Assembly (NCBI GenBank): GCA_945882215.1
Contig: CAMCWM010000015.1
Location: 1 to 48,512 of the forward strand
Direction of reading: 5' to 3'
Length of the DNA stretch: 48,512 nt
Source of the DNA: Akkermansia muciniphila
GTDB lineage: Bacteria; Verrucomicrobiota; Verrucomicrobiia; Verrucomicrobiales; Verrucomicrobiaceae
The position numbers were made by a program, and so were the translations under genes. The notes beneath the pieces were generated by a model. The model was not told where the DNA came from and made no database searches. It saw only the letters and a list, made by a program, of their open reading frames with translations. Positions 47,991-48,512 of this stretch are shown piece by piece; the stretch's first letter is position 1; each line of letters opens with the position of its first letter.

Positions 47991-48512
47991 GCGCCTTCGA
48001 CGATTTGACCGTCCTGCATGCGGAGCACGCGCTCGCAATGCTTCACCGCATCAGGGCTGTGTGTCACCAGCAGCAGCGCTGCCTTGGTTTCACTCACAAT
48101 CTGCGCCAACAAATCCAGCACCTGCGCTCCCGTGGCCGAATCGAGGCTTCCTGTCGGTTCATCCGCCAAAATCAACGTCGGTCGATGCACCACCGCCCGC
48201 GCGATTGCCACGCGCTGCATCTCCCCGCCCGAAAGCTGACCCGGCAGCGCCGCCGCTCGATGAGAAATGCCTACACGCTCCAGCAGCGCCTGCACGCGTT
48301 TCTCGCGTTCAGTTGCTGCCACACCAAGCAGTTGCAGCGGCAGTTCGATGTTCTCTGCCGCGCTCAGCGTCGGCAGCAGATGATAAAACTGAAACACCGT
48401 GCCGATGTGCCTGCGCCGCAGCTGCGCCAGCCCGTCCGCGCTCAAATCGGCAAGTGCCTGGCCTGCAATCGTCACGCTGCCACTATCCGCACGATCCACG
48501 CCACCGACACAG
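47987..48512 (-). CDS. ABC transporter ATPase, LolD/MacB type (N-terminus beyond window)
   Basis: About 174 residues are visible; the N-terminal part with Walker A lies beyond 48512. Present are the Q-loop ([19 protein letters not shown]), signature [14 protein letters not shown], Walker [13 protein letters not shown] and switch His in LLVTHS. This order and the wording of the signature are typical of LolD/MacB/AttE ATPases. It drives the FtsX-type permease encoded next (ATGA overlap) in an export or lipoprotein-handling system. Confidence 0.92.
   Translation of the reverse strand, partial: CVGGVDRADSGSVTIAGQALADLSADGLAQLRRRHIGTVFQFYHLLPTLSAAENIELPLQLLGVAATEREKRVQALLERVGISHRAAALPGQLSGGEMQRVAIARAVVHRPTLILADEPTGSLDSATGAQVLDLLAQIVSETKAALLLVTHSPDAVKHCERVLRMQDGQIVEGA

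Overview
This window looks like a chromosomal segment of a heterotrophic Verrucomicrobiota bacterium, most likely of the Verrucomicrobiaceae/Prosthecobacter type. That assignment is inference from gene content: secreted DUF1080, DUF1501, PQQ-like propeller, SGNH-hydrolase and sulfatase proteins, a bacterial SWIB protein with a histone-H1-like tail, and several dispersed palindromic repeats. The DNA is GC-rich. Many adjacent genes overlap by ATGA, GTGA or TGATG, so translational coupling is common. No IS element, prophage, CRISPR array, tRNA or rRNA was seen.

Layout. 1-1858 (minus): an envelope operon of a glutamine-amidotransferase-fold protein, an NlpC/P60 peptidase and a cut-off N-formylglutamate-amidohydrolase-like gene. 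1958-4711 (plus): a two-component system whose membrane kinase appears to get its signal peptide from a dispersed repeat. 4718-6987: two SGNH esterases and a DUF1080 protein. 7045-15119 (minus): a long co-directional run of redox and detoxification genes (exported pirin, DoxX, old yellow enzyme, CatE-like VOC protein with an in-frame UGA, rhodanese-YceI fusion, nitroreductase) followed by rpiB, a thioesterase-like protein, a drug/metabolite transporter and a KefB/C-type K+/H+ antiporter. 15366-20143: a PQQ-propeller/EF-hand protein, a nucleotidyltransferase pair resembling a toxin-antitoxin module and a DUF1501 protein. 20231-24117: a LysR regulator, two small AT-richer ORFs, trpC, and an ACP plus condensation-type acyltransferase cassette. 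24127-24253 (minus): an SRP RNA gene. 24356-26600: two paralogous coiled-coil membrane proteins and a small lipoprotein. 26622-33929: hisI, an AsmA-like protein, an ABCG-like half transporter, an NCS2 purine permease and an arylsulfatase. 34254-37481: a 1075-residue membrane protein of unknown function. 37582-41535: the SWIB gene with clear promoter and terminator, then a tandem-Usp / FixL-like haem-PAS kinase / NarL regulator operon. 41627-48512: a second PQQ-propeller protein, a small basic protein, a solitary nuoA with a Dabb protein, and an Att-like ABC exporter (lipocalin, FtsX permease, ATPase) that runs off the right edge.

How genes may work together (inference). The 7045-15119 run reads as protection against electrophiles and quinones: the reductases remove the reagent, the pirin/DoxX/YceI proteins act at the envelope, and the Kef antiporter could lower cytoplasmic pH. 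The Usp-kinase-regulator operon reads as an oxygen- or redox-responsive stress circuit. The most unusual signals are the UGA codon at a cysteine position in the VOC gene, the FixL-like haem-site residues paired with an HPK7-type kinase, the two-gene ACP/acyltransferase cassette, the repeat-derived signal peptide and stop codons, and the large unknown membrane protein.
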